A stretch of 17,749 nucleotides of DNA from the NCBI RefSeq assembly GCF_002737765.1, contig NZ_PEGG01000005.1, positions 1 through 17,749 of the forward strand. The letters are read 5' to 3'. How positions within the stretch are numbered: the first letter of the stretch is position 1; every line of letters starts with the position of its first letter. Origin of the DNA: Caulobacter sp. B11 (GTDB lineage: Bacteria; Pseudomonadota; Alphaproteobacteria; Caulobacterales; Caulobacteraceae). Shown here one piece after another: positions 1-6,750 of this stretch. The position numbers and the translations under genes are program-made. The notes beneath the pieces are model-generated. The model was not told the origin of the DNA. It saw only the letters and a list, made by a program, of their open reading frames with translations, and made no database searches.

Positions 1-356
1 TGATTGACCACCACCGGAAAGGTCTCGACCCCGGCCTCGACCAGGCGCAGTCGCCAGGTTTCCAGCTCGTCCTCGGGAACCGAGAAGGCGATGTGGTTCA
101 TGGACCCGACCGCGGTGCGGGTCTCCAGCGGGAACGACTTCACCGACGCGATCCCCGGCGCGGCCGGCGGCCCGGCGGGCCACCAGAAAAAGGCCAGGCT
201 GGAGCCCCCGCCGCAGTCGAAGAAGAAGTGCTGGCCGCCGTCCGGCAGTTGCACCGTCTTGATCAGCGGCATGCCCAGGACCTCGGTGTAGAACCGGGTT
301 GTCTCGGCCATGTCGCGGCAGACCAGGGCCAGGTGATTTACGCCGGCGATGCTCAT
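1..356 (-). CDS. VOC (glyoxalase/bleomycin-resistance fold) family protein, partial
   Basis: The first 118 residues are visible and the C-terminus lies beyond the window edge. The protein opens MSIAGVNHLALVCRDMAET and contains two VOC-type modules: one starting at NHLALVCRDM (His8) with FYTEVLGMPL after it, and a second starting at MNHIAFSVPEDEL (His88) after FPLETR (Glu78). In this family paired His/Glu residues usually bind a divalent metal, so His8, Glu78 and His88 are candidate ligands. The start is ATG at 356, chosen because AGGAGAG lies just upstream of it on the minus strand. Substrate cannot be told from sequence; members include glyoxalases, ring-cleavage dioxygenases and antibiotic-binding proteins. 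It reads away from the rest of the window and shares no operon with the uronate genes. Confidence 0.85.
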   Translation of the reverse strand, partial: MSIAGVNHLALVCRDMAETTRFYTEVLGMPLIKTVQLPDGGQHFFFDCGGGSSLAFFWWPAGPPAAPGIASVKSFPLETRTAVGSMNHIAFSVPEDELETWRLRLVEAGVETFPVVVN

Positions 357-746
357 AACCGCTCTCCTCCCGCGTCCTGGTCCCATGGCCAGAGCGTCAT
401 GGACCGGAGACTAGAGCAGGATCAAGGTCGTGGGCAGACTGCCTTTGCGGCAGGCGTCCTCCCCGGAAACGCGGACGCGAAACAGGGACACACACCCCTT
501 ATTGGTCGTCGATACTTCCGCTTGTCAGTAAAGAGTGTGTGTCCCTGTTCTCAGCTAGCGGCTCAACCCGCGCCACCGGCCTCGTCGCCCAGGCTCCGGC
601 GGGAGAAAGACGCCTCTAGTAAAGCTATGGTTAATCACCTCGAACGCGCGCACAATCGGCCCATCGTCGGCAAGGCTCCGGAAGGCGTCGACGACTGAGA
701 GACCTGCGCTGACCAGGCGCTCCCCTTCGAAGATGCGGGAGCTTTC
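357..746. other. Non-coding stretch between the VOC gene and the small unknown gene
   Basis: No convincing gene was found in these 390 bases. The one clear structure is the inverted repeat at 481-549, described separately. The part from about 555 to 740 has an open minus-strand frame with passable composition, but no plausible start or ribosome-binding site outside the plus-strand gene at 747, so it is not called. Confidence 0.5.
481..549. repeat. Inverted repeat, 21-nt arms (REP/MITE-like)
   Basis: Left arm 481-501 starts AACAGGGACACACAC and right arm 529-549 ends GTGTGTGTCCCTGTT. The outer 15 bp pair perfectly, and the full 21-bp arms have two mismatches around a 27-nt centre. It is far less GC-rich than its surroundings. 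The GGGACACAC-type end resembles short dispersed palindromes associated with REP-type (RAYT) transposases in many proteobacteria; that resemblance is from memory, not from a search. It has no coding capacity, and no U-tract on either side suggests a terminator. Confidence 0.65.
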
Positions 747-1028
747 ATGGTCACCTACACCGTTTTCCCCTTCAAGCCGTCCGGCGTCGCGCCGGTGTTC
801 ATCGCCATTGACCAAGACGATGACGCCGCGGCCGCCGCCGAGGCGCTCAACCTGCTGCAGGACCACGCCAGCGCCACCCGGGTGACCCTGTGGCGCGATG
901 ACGAGATGGTCTTCGAAGGGCTCTCCAAGGCCTGCCTGCTCAAGCTGGCGCAAGGACGTTCCCAGGACATGTGCTGCCCGGCCCTGTCCAGCGCGACCGG
1001 CGTCTGTCCGCCGGGCTGCCGCGCCTAA
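747..1028 (+). CDS. Small protein of unknown function with Cys-rich C-terminus
   Basis: A 93-residue protein starting MVTYTVFPFKPSGVAPVF. The start is ATG 747, with GGGAG five bases upstream (GGGAGctttcATG). Third-position GC is high, as in the neighbours, which supports this strand over the overlapping antisense frame. The first 70 residues look like a compact alpha/beta domain (Val/Ile/Phe strands, an Ala-rich helix at about 30-45, then TLWRDDEMVFEGL). The last 20 residues hold four cysteines (CC, then VCPPGC). No signal peptide or membrane segment is seen. I do not recognise a named family. A nested palindrome at 1066-1101 follows the stop codon. Confidence 0.6.
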   Translation: MVTYTVFPFKPSGVAPVFIAIDQDDDAAAAAEALNLLQDHASATRVTLWRDDEMVFEGLSKACLLKLAQGRSQDMCCPALSSATGVCPPGCRA

Positions 1029-1059
1029 GGCGCCTGTCCCCGAGGCAGGTCAGACGCCC

Positions 1060-1077
1060 GGCGCCACCGGTGTCGTG
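1060..1077 (+). promoter_or_regulatory. Possible second (weak) operator upstream of the hydratase gene
   Basis: GGCGCCACCGGTGTCGTG keeps the ACCGGTGTC half of the operator motif seen elsewhere in the window, but the other half is degenerate. Its centre is 30 bp from the better site at 1090-1107 and its strong half faces that site, so the two could bind a repressor cooperatively. The same bases could equally belong to a terminator stem behind the preceding small gene. Confidence 0.3.
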
Positions 1078-1084
1078 TGACAGA

Positions 1085-1113
1085 TTGTCAATGACACCGG
1101 TTTCCATTATGGA
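1085..1113 (+). promoter_or_regulatory. Candidate promoter of the hydratase-transporter operon
   Basis: TTGTCA at 1085-1090 and TATGGA at 1108-1113 are separated by 17 bp. The operator core lies exactly in the spacer, an arrangement expected for direct repression. The -35 box matches the sigma-70 consensus in five of six bases; the -10 match is weaker. It would give a leader of roughly 50 nt before the GTG at 1168. Inferred from sequence only. Confidence 0.4.
1090..1107 (+). promoter_or_regulatory. LacI-family operator O1, upstream of the hydratase gene
   Basis: AATGACACCGGTTTCCAT. The centre is the palindrome ACCGGT at 1096-1101. The left half ATGACACC is identical to the left half of the site before uxaA (15327-15344), and the right half GGTTTCCA is also shared with that site. 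Occurrence of the same motif before uxaC and eda ties this operon to the uronate genes. The regulator is most likely the LacI-type protein encoded at 14156-15236 (inference). Confidence 0.7.
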
Positions 1114-1167
1114 CGAACCAAGCCCGATCCAACGGGACAGTATCCGTACATGGGGAGGACCCGGGGC

Positions 1168-1986
1168 GTGACCGTTTCAGAGGCGAAGACCGAGATCTTC
1201 GCGCCGGCTTCCATCGCTTCGCAATTTGTCGAGGCCCGCCAGCGCGGCGTCGCCGTTCCCGGCTATCCGGGCGGCGTGCTGCCCCAGAGCCTGGCCGAGG
1301 GCTATGCCTGCCAGGAGGCCGCCATTGACCTGTGGCCCGATCAACTGGTCGGCTGGAAGGTCGGCCTGGTGCCGCCGCAGCATCGTGATCGCCTGGGCGC
1401 CGAGCGCCTGGCCGGCTGCATCTTCAAGTCCAAGGTCTGGGAGGCGACCCCTGACCCCACCCCGTTCCGCGCCATTCCCGGCGGCTTCTGCGCCGTTGAG
1501 GCCGAATTCGTCTTCCGCCTGGGTCGGGACGCCCCGGCCGACAAGACCGTCTGGACCGCCGACGAAGCCGCCGACTATGTGGGCGACCTGATGATCGGGG
1601 TCGAGATCGCCGGCAGTCCGCTGGCCACCATCAATGTCCTGGGCCCGCCCATCGTCGCCTCGGATTTCGGCAACAATGACGGCGAGATCCTCGGCGCGGT
1701 CATCGACGGCTGGCGCGACCTGGCCTGGGAAGAGATGACCGCCGAGACCTTCATCGACGGCCTGTCGGTGGGAACCGGCGGCGCCGCGGCGATCCCCGGC
1801 TCGCCCCTGGCGGCCCTGGCCTTCCTGCTCGGCCACGTCGCCGGGCGCGGTCGACCGCTCAAGGCGGGCATGATCGTCACCACGGGCGCCAGCACCGGCA
1901 TCCATGACATCGCCGCCGGACAGACCGCCCACGTCGACTTCGGTCGCTTCGGGGCCATTGATTGCGTCGCCGTCTCGGCGGGCTAG
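1168..1986 (+). CDS. 2-keto-4-pentenoate hydratase-like (FAH/MhpD superfamily) protein
   Basis: A 272-residue protein of the fumarylacetoacetase/2-oxopent-4-enoate hydratase superfamily. Visible hallmarks are GWKVGL (62-67), the acidic metal-binding EAEFVFRLG (Glu111, Glu113), VEIAGS (Glu146), DFGNNDGEILG, and a C-terminal GMIVTTGASTGI loop. Family members hydrate, dehydrate or cleave 2-keto acids with Mg2+ or Mn2+. The start is taken as GTG 1168 because GGGGAGG lies nine bases upstream; the ATG at 1150 is in frame but would place that Shine-Dalgarno sequence inside the gene. It is followed after 66 nt by the MFS transporter on the same strand and is preceded by operator O1, so it probably acts on a 2-keto acid related to uronate breakdown. 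The exact substrate is unknown; an aromatic meta-cleavage role is possible but unsupported by context. Confidence 0.8.
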   Translation: MTVSEAKTEIFAPASIASQFVEARQRGVAVPGYPGGVLPQSLAEGYACQEAAIDLWPDQLVGWKVGLVPPQHRDRLGAERLAGCIFKSKVWEATPDPTPFRAIPGGFCAVEAEFVFRLGRDAPADKTVWTADEAADYVGDLMIGVEIAGSPLATINVLGPPIVASDFGNNDGEILGAVIDGWRDLAWEEMTAETFIDGLSVGTGGAAAIPGSPLAALAFLLGHVAGRGRPLKAGMIVTTGASTGIHDIAAGQTAHVDFGRFGAIDCVAVSAG

Positions 1987-2013
1987 ACCTAGAACCGTCA
2001 ACAAGAACAACGC

Positions 2014-2029
2014 CGGCCGCCAACGGCCG
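2014..2029 (+). other. Small intercistronic hairpin
   Basis: CGGCCG-ccaa-CGGCCG forms a 6-bp stem with a 4-nt loop between the hydratase stop and the transporter's ribosome-binding site. There is no U-tract, so it is not a terminator. It may shape relative expression of the two genes. Confidence 0.35.
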
Positions 2030-2052
2030 ACCCAGGGTGAGGAAACCTGTCG

Positions 2053-3327
2053 ATGGACCTGAATTCGGCCCCCGCGCCATCCGAGAAGATCGGGCGCTAC
2101 CGCTGGGTGATCGTCAGCCTGCTCTTCATGGCGATGGTCATCAACTATGTGGATCGCCAGACGATCGGTCTGCTGAAGTCCGACCTGTCGAAGGAATTCG
2201 GCTGGAGCGAAGGCGACTATGCCGACCTGGTGTTCTATTTCCAGCTGTCCTACGCCGCCGCCTATATCGTCTGGGGCAAGATCATGGACAAGATCGGGGC
2301 CCGCTGGGGCTTCGGCATCGCGTTCCTGATCTGGCAGGTCGCCCATATCGCCCATGCCGGGGCGCGCGGGCTCAACGGCTTCATCATCGCCCGCATGGGC
2401 CTGGGCATCGGCGAGGCCGGCGGCTTTCCGGGCGGCATCAAGGCCGTGGCCGAGTGGTTCCCCAAGAAGGAACGCGCCTTCGCCACCGGCCTGTTCAACG
2501 CCGGCACCAATATCGGCGCCATCGTCACCCCGCTGGTGGTGCCGGGCATCGTCCTGGCCTTCGGCTGGCAGATGGCCTTCATCGTCACCGGCCTGGCCGG
2601 CCTGATCTGGCTGCCGATCTGGCTGCTGGTCTATCGCCGTCCGCGCGAGCAGAAGCGGGTCGGCGCCGCCGAACTGGCCCATATCGAGCAGGACCCGGCC
2701 GACCCGGTCGAGAAGATCAGCTGGCTGAAGCTGCTGACCCACAAGGAAACCTGGGCCTATAGCCTGGGCAAGTTCCTGATCGATCCGATCTGGTGGATGT
2801 TCCTGTTCTGGCTGCCCGACTTCCTGGGCAAGCGCTATGGCCTGGACCTCAAGACCTTCGGCCCGCCGCTGATCGCCATCTATCTGCTCAGCGACGTCGG
2901 CAGCATCGGCGGCGGCTGGCTGTCGTCCAAGTTCATGAAGATGGGCTGGAGCATCAACCGGGCCCGCAAGACCACCATGCTGATCTGCGCCCTGCTGGCC
3001 GTGCCGGTGATGTTCGCCTCCCAGGCCAACAATGTCTGGCTGGCCGTGCTGATCATCGGCGTGGCCACCGCGGCCCACCAGGGCTTCTCGGCCAATCTCT
3101 ACACCCTGCCCTCGGACGTCTTCCCCCGCGCCGCGGTGGGCTCGGTCGTCGGCATCGGCGGCATGCTCGGCGCGATCGGCGGCATGGTGTTCTCGAAATA
3201 TATCGGCAAGGTCCTGGAGCAGATCGGCACCTACACCCCGATCTTCATCGTCGCCGGCAGCGCCTATCTGGTCGCCCTGCTGGTCATCCATCTCCTGACC
3301 CCGAAGATGGAGCCGGTGAAGGTCTAG
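2053..3327 (+). CDS. exuT: MFS transporter, hexuronate transporter (ExuT)-like, ACS family
   Basis: A 424-residue inner-membrane protein with about 12 hydrophobic segments, the normal size for the anion:cation symporter branch of the major facilitator superfamily. TM1 holds the MVINYVDRQTIG motif (Asp34, Arg35), typical of hexuronate/galactonate carriers such as ExuT. GLGIGEAGGFPGG in the TM4 region and the Pro/Gly-rich TFGPPLIAIYLLSD segment also fit. ATG 2053 is preceded by GTGAGGAAA. It lies in an operon with the hydratase gene, under operator O1. Import of glucuronate and/or galacturonate by proton symport is likely; other sugar acids are possible. The gene symbol is by similarity only. 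Confidence 0.75.
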   Translation: MDLNSAPAPSEKIGRYRWVIVSLLFMAMVINYVDRQTIGLLKSDLSKEFGWSEGDYADLVFYFQLSYAAAYIVWGKIMDKIGARWGFGIAFLIWQVAHIAHAGARGLNGFIIARMGLGIGEAGGFPGGIKAVAEWFPKKERAFATGLFNAGTNIGAIVTPLVVPGIVLAFGWQMAFIVTGLAGLIWLPIWLLVYRRPREQKRVGAAELAHIEQDPADPVEKISWLKLLTHKETWAYSLGKFLIDPIWWMFLFWLPDFLGKRYGLDLKTFGPPLIAIYLLSDVGSIGGGWLSSKFMKMGWSINRARKTTMLICALLAVPVMFASQANNVWLAVLIIGVATAAHQGFSANLYTLPSDVFPRAAVGSVVGIGGMLGAIGGMVFSKYIGKVLEQIGTYTPIFIVAGSAYLVALLVIHLLTPKMEPVKV

Positions 3328-3333
3328 GCCTGG

Positions 3334-3376
3334 GAGGGTGAGGGTTTAGGCCCTCACCCTCTCCCTCCGGGAGAGG
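3334..3376 (+). repeat. Two overlapping hairpins between the transporter and Gfo/Idh genes
   Basis: GAGGGTGAGGG (3334-3344) pairs perfectly with CCCTCACCCTC (3351-3361) across the loop TTTAGG. CCTCTCCC (3358-3365) pairs perfectly with GGGAGAGG (3369-3376) across TCC. The arms overlap, so only one hairpin can form at a time. Similar CCCTC/GAGGG palindromes are common dispersed repeats in alphaproteobacterial genomes (general knowledge). No U-run follows on either strand. Confidence 0.65.
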
Positions 3377-3389
3377 CTATAAGGCGCTC

Positions 3390-4417
3390 ATGTCCTCCCC
3401 CCTCAACATCGCGCTCATCGGCTACGGCTACGCCGGCAAGACCTTCCATGCGCCGCTGATCGCCGCCACCCCGGGCCTGGCCCTGCACACCGTGGTCTCC
3501 AGCGATCCGGCCAGGGTCGCCGCGGACCATCCCGAGGCGCGGGTCAGCGACCTCGCCGCCGCCCTGGCCGATCCGGCCATCGACCTGGTGGTGATCGCCA
3601 CCCCCGACGCCCTGCACGCGCCCCAGGCCCATGCGGCCCTGGAGGCCGGCAAGCACGTGGTGGTCGACAAGCCCTTCACCCTGACCCTGGACGAGGCCCA
3701 AGCCGTCGCCGACCACGCCGCCCGGGTCGGCCGCAGCGTCAGCGTGTTCCACAACCGCCGCTGGGACAGCGATTTCCTCACCCTGCAGGCCCTGATCGAC
3801 CGCGGCCATCTGGGCGAGGTCATCCAGTATGAGAGCCATTTCGACCGCTTCCGCCCCCGGGTCCGCGATCGCTGGCGCGAACAGCCCGGGGCCGGCGCCC
3901 TGCTCGACCTGGGGCCGCACCTGATCGACCAGGCCCTGGTGCTGTTTGGCCCGCCCCAGGCGGTCTATGCCGACATCGCCGTCCAGAAGGACGGCGGGGC
4001 GGTCGGCGACTATTTCCACCTGCTGCTGCGCTATCCCCGCCTGCGGGTGATCCTGCACGCCAGCCAGATGACCCAGGCGACCAATCTGCGCCTGGCCGTG
4101 CACGGCACCGGCGGCAGCTTCATCAAGAGCGGTCTCGACGTCCAGGAGCGCCAGCTCAAGGCCGGCCTCAGGCCCGGCGCCCGCAGCTATGGCGAGGATC
4201 CCCCCCCGGCGTGCTGATCCAGCTGGAGGACGACGAGCCGGTCAGCACCGCCGTCCAGCCCCTGCCCGCCGACTACCGCGCCTTCTATGCCGGGGTCCGC
4301 GACATGATCCTGACCGGCGCGCCCAGCCCGGTGCCGATCGACCAGGCCCTGATGGTCATGGCGGTCATCGACGCCGCCCAACGCAGCGCGGCGGAAGGGC
4401 GCGAGGTGGCGGTGTGA
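3390..4417 (+). CDS. Gfo/Idh/MocA family oxidoreductase (YdgJ-like), frameshifted
   Basis: NAD(P)-dependent oxidoreductase acting on a sugar, inositol or related polyol. The N-terminal Rossmann fold is clear (IALIGYGYAGKTFHAPLI, residues 7-24), followed by VVVDKPFT (90-97, holding the family's catalytic Lys) and GALLDLGPHLIDQAL (the Asp/His active-site region). The frame that starts at ATG 3390 runs into a C8 run at 4200-4207 and stops early. From 4208 another frame continues GVLIQLEDDEP and ends at 4417 with AAEGREVAV. Adding one C restores a protein of about 342 residues, the usual length for the YdgJ group. The ATG is preceded by AAGG and by the hairpins at 3334-3376. Substrate is unknown. 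It carries no operator of its own and may be read from the transporter promoter. Confidence 0.8.
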
Positions 4418-4534
4418 GCTTCATGTCGACGCCGGCTCCAGCTTTGCTGAAGCCGGACGACGGTCGGTCCGACAAGACCGGCCGGGACGATCTGGAGGGA
4501 TTGACGCCCGCCAGATCGGCCCGATCAAAGCCGA

Positions 4535-4945
4535 CTAATCCTTCACGTAAGGCACGAACTCCCCGAGCCTGACACCGCCGTTGGCGCCTGGGCCCGCGCC
4601 ATGCCCGCCATTGTCCTGGGTCACGAGGTTGTTGCCCTCGCATAGCTGAACCGCATCGGTCACCGAGAGGGCGTTGTTCGAGTTCAGGCTTTCCACCCCC
4701 ACGGTGGGCCGGTTGAGATAGAGCGTTGGACTGCCCCGCAGTCGGTAGACGATGGCCGTCCCGTTGATGATCTGGACGGTGATGATCTTCCGCACCTCGA
4801 TACAGGGTATCCCGGCGCGGATGGTGTAGCCTTCGAGGACCTTGGCCAGCTTCGCCTCGCCCTTGGCATCTTCGGCCTGGGCGCTGGAGGCGGCCAATAG
4901 CCCAAGAGCGACCATCACCGCTTTAGATTTCTTCCAGTTGCCCAC
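4535..4945 (-). CDS. Small exported protein with one likely disulfide (DUF6491-like, tentative)
   Basis: A 136-residue protein read from GTG 4945, chosen because GGAG lies eight bases upstream and a normal signal peptide then starts directly: WKKSKAV, a hydrophobic stretch to residue 21, and cleavage after AQA (residue 24). An upstream extension to 5011 is in frame but lacks a ribosome site. The mature part is beta-rich (KIITVQIINGTAIVYRLRG) and has exactly two cysteines, Cys48 and Cys102, which could form a disulfide in the periplasm. It resembles small periplasmic DUF6491-type proteins of Caulobacterales by pattern only; the function is unknown. It has no evident link to uronate metabolism. 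Confidence 0.65.
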   Translation of the reverse strand: MGNWKKSKAVMVALGLLAASSAQAEDAKGEAKLAKVLEGYTIRAGIPCIEVRKIITVQIINGTAIVYRLRGSPTLYLNRPTVGVESLNSNNALSVTDAVQLCEGNNLVTQDNGGHGAGPGANGGVRLGEFVPYVKD

Positions 4946-5143
4946 GCCAAACACTCCGATCGCACCACGACTACAGACCGCCAAGCTCAACCTTAAATAA
5001 ACATGAGTCAATACGCGGCGGACCGCGCCATGGGGCCGAACAAGGGATTTCCTGGGAAAGCCCCACGGAAAGTCAAAGAGCCCGCGCGCCTGTTTGGACT
5101 ATAGGCACCCGGGCGGAGATCGCGCGACGCCACCCGCCACGGC

Positions 5144-5452
5144 CTAGTGGCCTGGACCCAGGTCCTCGCGACGCCCCGACAGGGCCAGGCCGGCATTGAG
5201 ACCGCTGCGCCACAGCAGTTCGGCGTCATAGAGCACGCTGCCCTCGGACAGGCTCAGGCGCAGGGTCAGGCGGGTGGGCAGCAGCATTGGACGCTGCATC
5301 GCCACCCGCGCGCCGTCGGCCGTCAGGTCCATGACGGCGACAGGCGATCCCCGGCCGCCGGACGTGATCAGATCGCCGCGCAGCAGGCAGGCGCGCCGAC
5401 TGTCGGTCCGGCGTTCGACCGGCTGTTTGTGAAAGGTTTCCGCGTTCGACAT
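5144..5452 (-). CDS. PilZ-like domain protein
   Basis: A 102-residue protein covering little more than one PilZ domain. RRTDSRR (14-20) corresponds to the RxxxR arginine motif and DLTADGARV (42-50) to the [DN]xSxxG motif that in PilZ proteins contact cyclic di-GMP. Thr replaces the usual Ser. A hydrophobic strand pattern (LTLRLSLSEGSVLYDAELLWR) completes the barrel. Single-domain PilZ proteins usually act as c-di-GMP-responsive adaptors in the cytoplasm; the target here is unknown. It starts at ATG 5452 and stands alone on the minus strand beyond the kdgK terminator. Confidence 0.75.
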   Translation of the reverse strand: MSNAETFHKQPVERRTDSRRACLLRGDLITSGGRGSPVAVMDLTADGARVAMQRPMLLPTRLTLRLSLSEGSVLYDAELLWRSGLNAGLALSGRREDLGPGH

Positions 5453-5545
5453 GGCGTCAAGCTAGGCCGCCACCCGTCTAGAAACGGTTGGCGAAGATGG
5501 TCACCGAACAATGAAATCCGAAAGGCCCTACCCCGCCGGCCCACG

Positions 5546-5575
5546 AAAAAGCCCCCGGCGGTTGAACCGGGGGCT
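5546..5575 (-). terminator. Rho-independent terminator of the eda-kdgK operon
   Basis: On the minus strand AGCCCCCGG (complement of 5567-5575) and CCGGGGGCT (complement of 5550-5558) form a perfect 9-bp, GC-rich stem with an 8-nt loop, followed at once by TTTTT. It lies about 70 bases after the kdgK stop, exactly where the operon's transcript should end. The plus-strand reading has no U-run. Confidence 0.9.
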
Positions 5576-5643
5576 GATCGTGGTTTCGCGGTCGGACGGG
5601 AGGCGGACGAGGCAGAGGCGCGTCAGTGCAACATCACCACGCG

Positions 5644-6750
5644 CTAGCGGATGACCCGCGCGCCCTTGCCCTTCATCACCGCCTCGACCTCTTCCTTGCG
5701 CACCATCGAGGTGTCGCCGGGGGTGGTCATGGCCAGGGCGCCGTGGGCCGCGCCGTATTCGACGGCGGCCTGGGGACCCTTGCCTTCCATGAAGCCGTAG
5801 ATCAGGCCCGAGGCGAAGCCGTCGCCGCCGCCGACCCGGTCATAGATCTCGAGGTTCTCGCGCATCATCGAGGCGTAGAATTCACCGCCGGCATAGAGGA
5901 TCGCCGACCAGTCGTTGACGGAAGCCGTCTTGGCGTTGCGCAGGGTGGTGGCGGCGACCTTGAAGTTGGGGAACTCCTTGACCGCCGTCTGGATCATCTT
6001 CTTGAAGTTGGCCGGATCGATGGCGCTGATGTGCTCGTCCAGACCCTCGACCTCGAAGCCCAGACAGGCGGTGAAGTCTTCCTCATTGCCGATCATCACG
6101 TCGACATACTGGGCGATGTGGCGGTTGACCTTCTGGGCTCCCGGCTTGCCGCCCTGCGACTTCCACAGCGAGGCGCGGTAGTTGAGGTCATAGGAGATGA
6201 TGGTGCCGTACTTGCGGGCCACTTCGACCGCTTCGATCACCGCCTCGGCGGTGTTGCTCGACAGGGCCGCGAAGATGCCGCCGGTGTGGAACCAGCGTAC
6301 GCCTTCCTCGCCAAACAGCTTCTCCCAGTTCACTTCGCCGGGGCGGATCTGCGAGGCGGCCGAGTGGCCCCGGTCGCTGCAGCCCAGGGCCGGACGAACG
6401 CCGAAGCCCTTCTCGGTGAAGTTCAGGCCGACCCGGGTGTTGCGGCCCAGGCCGTCGAACTCGCGCCAGATCACGTGGCTGGTGTCGACCCCGCCCTGCA
6501 TCATCAGATCCTCGACCAGCCAGCCCAGATCGTTCACCGGCAGGGCGGTGACGGCGGTCGAGCGCTTGCCCCAGCACTTCTTGAAAGCGCGGGCGACGTT
6601 GTATTCGCCGCCGCCTTCCCAGACGTTGAACTGGCGGGCGTTACGAACCCGGCCAAAACCGGGGTCGAAGCGCAGCATCACTTCACCGAAGGACGCGCAA
6701 TCCCACTTCGTTTCCGAAGCCGGGCGGATGTTGAGGATGTTGTCAGTCAT
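5644..6750 (-). CDS. kdgK: 2-keto-3-deoxygluconate kinase (PfkB family)
   Basis: Phosphorylates KDG to 2-keto-3-deoxy-6-phosphogluconate with ATP, the step before the aldolase. The protein has 368 residues and the ribokinase/PfkB fold. The substrate-side N-terminus includes FGEVMLRFDPGFGR and NVWEGGGEYNVARA. The C-terminal signature DRVGGGDGFASG (304-315) contains the anion hole and catalytic base Asp310. It is longer than E. coli KdgK (309 residues), as is usual for the form seen in many alphaproteobacteria and Gram-positives. Its ATG follows the eda stop codon with no gap (TAA-ATG), so the two are probably translationally coupled. The operon ends at the terminator 5546-5575. Confidence 0.9.
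   Translation of the reverse strand: MTDNILNIRPASETKWDCASFGEVMLRFDPGFGRVRNARQFNVWEGGGEYNVARAFKKCWGKRSTAVTALPVNDLGWLVEDLMMQGGVDTSHVIWREFDGLGRNTRVGLNFTEKGFGVRPALGCSDRGHSAASQIRPGEVNWEKLFGEEGVRWFHTGGIFAALSSNTAEAVIEAVEVARKYGTIISYDLNYRASLWKSQGGKPGAQKVNRHIAQYVDVMIGNEEDFTACLGFEVEGLDEHISAIDPANFKKMIQTAVKEFPNFKVAATTLRNAKTASVNDWSAILYAGGEFYASMMRENLEIYDRVGGGDGFASGLIYGFMEGKGPQAAVEYGAAHGALAMTTPGDTSMVRKEEVEAVMKGKGARVIR

Noticed and set aside
555..953. 132-codon minus-strand open frame overlapping the small gene at 747-1028
   Set aside because: Its left part reads fairly naturally, but the only starts lie inside the plus-strand gene and no ribosome-binding site was seen. It is kept only as a weak possibility.
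1177..3291. Long (704-codon) minus-strand open frame across the hydratase and transporter genes
   Set aside because: It is antisense to two genes with clear family motifs. Its composition (Asp, Gln, His, Gly-rich with no motifs) is the usual mirror of high-GC third positions.
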